Shown here one piece after another: positions 14,338 to 14,473 of a stretch of 14,473 bases of DNA; within the stretch, counting starts at the first letter, position 1, and the number at the start of each line of letters is the position of its first letter. Below the pieces are notes generated by a model that had not been told where the DNA came from, did not search any database, and worked only from the letters and a program-made list of their open reading frames with translations. The stretch is from Hyphomicrobiaceae bacterium (GTDB lineage Bacteria; Pseudomonadota; Alphaproteobacteria; Rhizobiales; Hyphomicrobiaceae). A program made the translations under genes and the position numbers. Location: the NCBI GenBank assembly GCA_013214245.1, contig JABSQE010000007.1, positions 22,805-37,277 on the forward strand, written 5' to 3'.

Positions 14338-14390
14338 ATCCACCTGAGTGATTTCTAACGGCAAAAGTGGGCAGAATCAACCAGGTGGAT
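14338..14390 (-). repeat. Intercistronic stem-loop after nifK
   Basis: ATCCACCTG and CAGGTGGAT form a perfect 9-bp stem. A second 4-bp stem (GATT/AATC) lies inside it after a small internal loop, leaving a 21-base apical loop. It starts 9 bp after the nifK stop and ends 25 bp before the nifT start. No T run follows on the minus strand, so it is not a standard terminator. Such hairpins can stabilise the abundant nifHDK message and reduce read-through into the accessory genes. Confidence 0.65.
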
Positions 14391-14399
14391 CGACGCTAT

Positions 14400-14473
14400 C
14401 TAACGGACTAGATCATAGTTGTAGTCGGTTGTACCCATACCACGAGTATCATCATCAAGGCGCTCAAGTATTG
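14400..14473 (-). CDS. nifK: Nitrogenase molybdenum-iron protein beta chain, C-terminal end
   Basis: The minus strand from the window edge to the TAG at 14402-14400 encodes 23 residues, ILERLDDDTRGMGTTDYNYD followed by LVR. This is the characteristic NifK C-terminus (typically LERLDEETRG...TDYNHDLVR). NifK is the beta subunit of the catalytic MoFe protein and shares the P-cluster with NifD. Only the last few percent of the gene is here; nifD and nifH are expected beyond the right edge. It identifies the system as molybdenum nitrogenase, in agreement with modABC. Downstream lie a stem-loop and the nifT remnant. Confidence 0.93.
   Translation of the reverse strand, partial: ILERLDDDTRGMGTTDYNYDLVR

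Noticed and set aside
1..14473. Search for CRISPR arrays, tRNA or rRNA genes, insertion sequences, toxin-antitoxin or phage-defence genes.
   Set aside because: None seen: no spaced direct repeats, no tRNA TPsiC-arm-like sequence noticed in the gaps, no transposase-like ORF and no terminal inverted repeats.

Overview
This window is a piece of a nitrogen-fixation (nif) region. Every intact gene lies on the minus strand, so transcription runs from high to low coordinates. The gene order (nifK, nifT, nifY/nafY, a small DUF6129-like gene, nifE+nifN, nifX, rseC, the NifX-associated DUF269 gene, the DUF683 small metalloprotein gene, a nif-type 2[4Fe-4S] ferredoxin, then modABC and apbE), together with ruvC-ruvA, points to a gammaproteobacterial diazotroph. 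A Chromatiales-like relative is my best guess, but this is inference from gene order. The DNA is AT-rich by eye (roughly 40% GC) and has long gene-poor gaps. It also carries a broken nifT and what looks like a second broken gene. I read this as a genome undergoing reduction, as in a host-associated bacterium, in which the nitrogenase assembly genes are still maintained.

Layout from right to left. The last 24 codons of nifK sit at the window edge, followed by a strong intercistronic stem-loop and a frameshifted nifT remnant. After a gap of about 410 bp comes nifY/nafY, overlapping a 90-residue nif-cluster protein by ATGA. A gap of about 780 bp follows. It holds a probable decayed plus-strand gene and a complete NifA/IHF/sigma-54 promoter that drives a single-frame nifE-nifN fusion. 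nifX, rseC, DUF269, DUF683 and ferredoxin follow closely spaced or overlapping. A wobble-paired hairpin separates them from modABC and apbE. After another long gap come a Prx5-type peroxiredoxin with a clear rho-independent terminator, then ruvC and the 5' part of ruvA.

How the genes work together: NifEN is the scaffold on which the iron-molybdenum cofactor precursor is matured. NifX and NifY/NafY carry cofactor or precursor and stabilise apo-nitrogenase. ModABC imports molybdate for the cofactor. The ferredoxin, RseC (an accessory of Rnf/Rsx membrane complexes) and ApbE (which attaches FMN covalently to Rnf/Nqr subunits) together suggest that an Rnf complex encoded elsewhere supplies low-potential electrons. 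The peroxiredoxin could protect the oxygen-sensitive enzymes, but its link to the nif genes is positional only.

The most notable observations are the NifEN fusion with all expected NifE cysteines in place, the nifT pseudogene, the textbook promoter in front of nifEN, and the eroded-looking intergenic regions.
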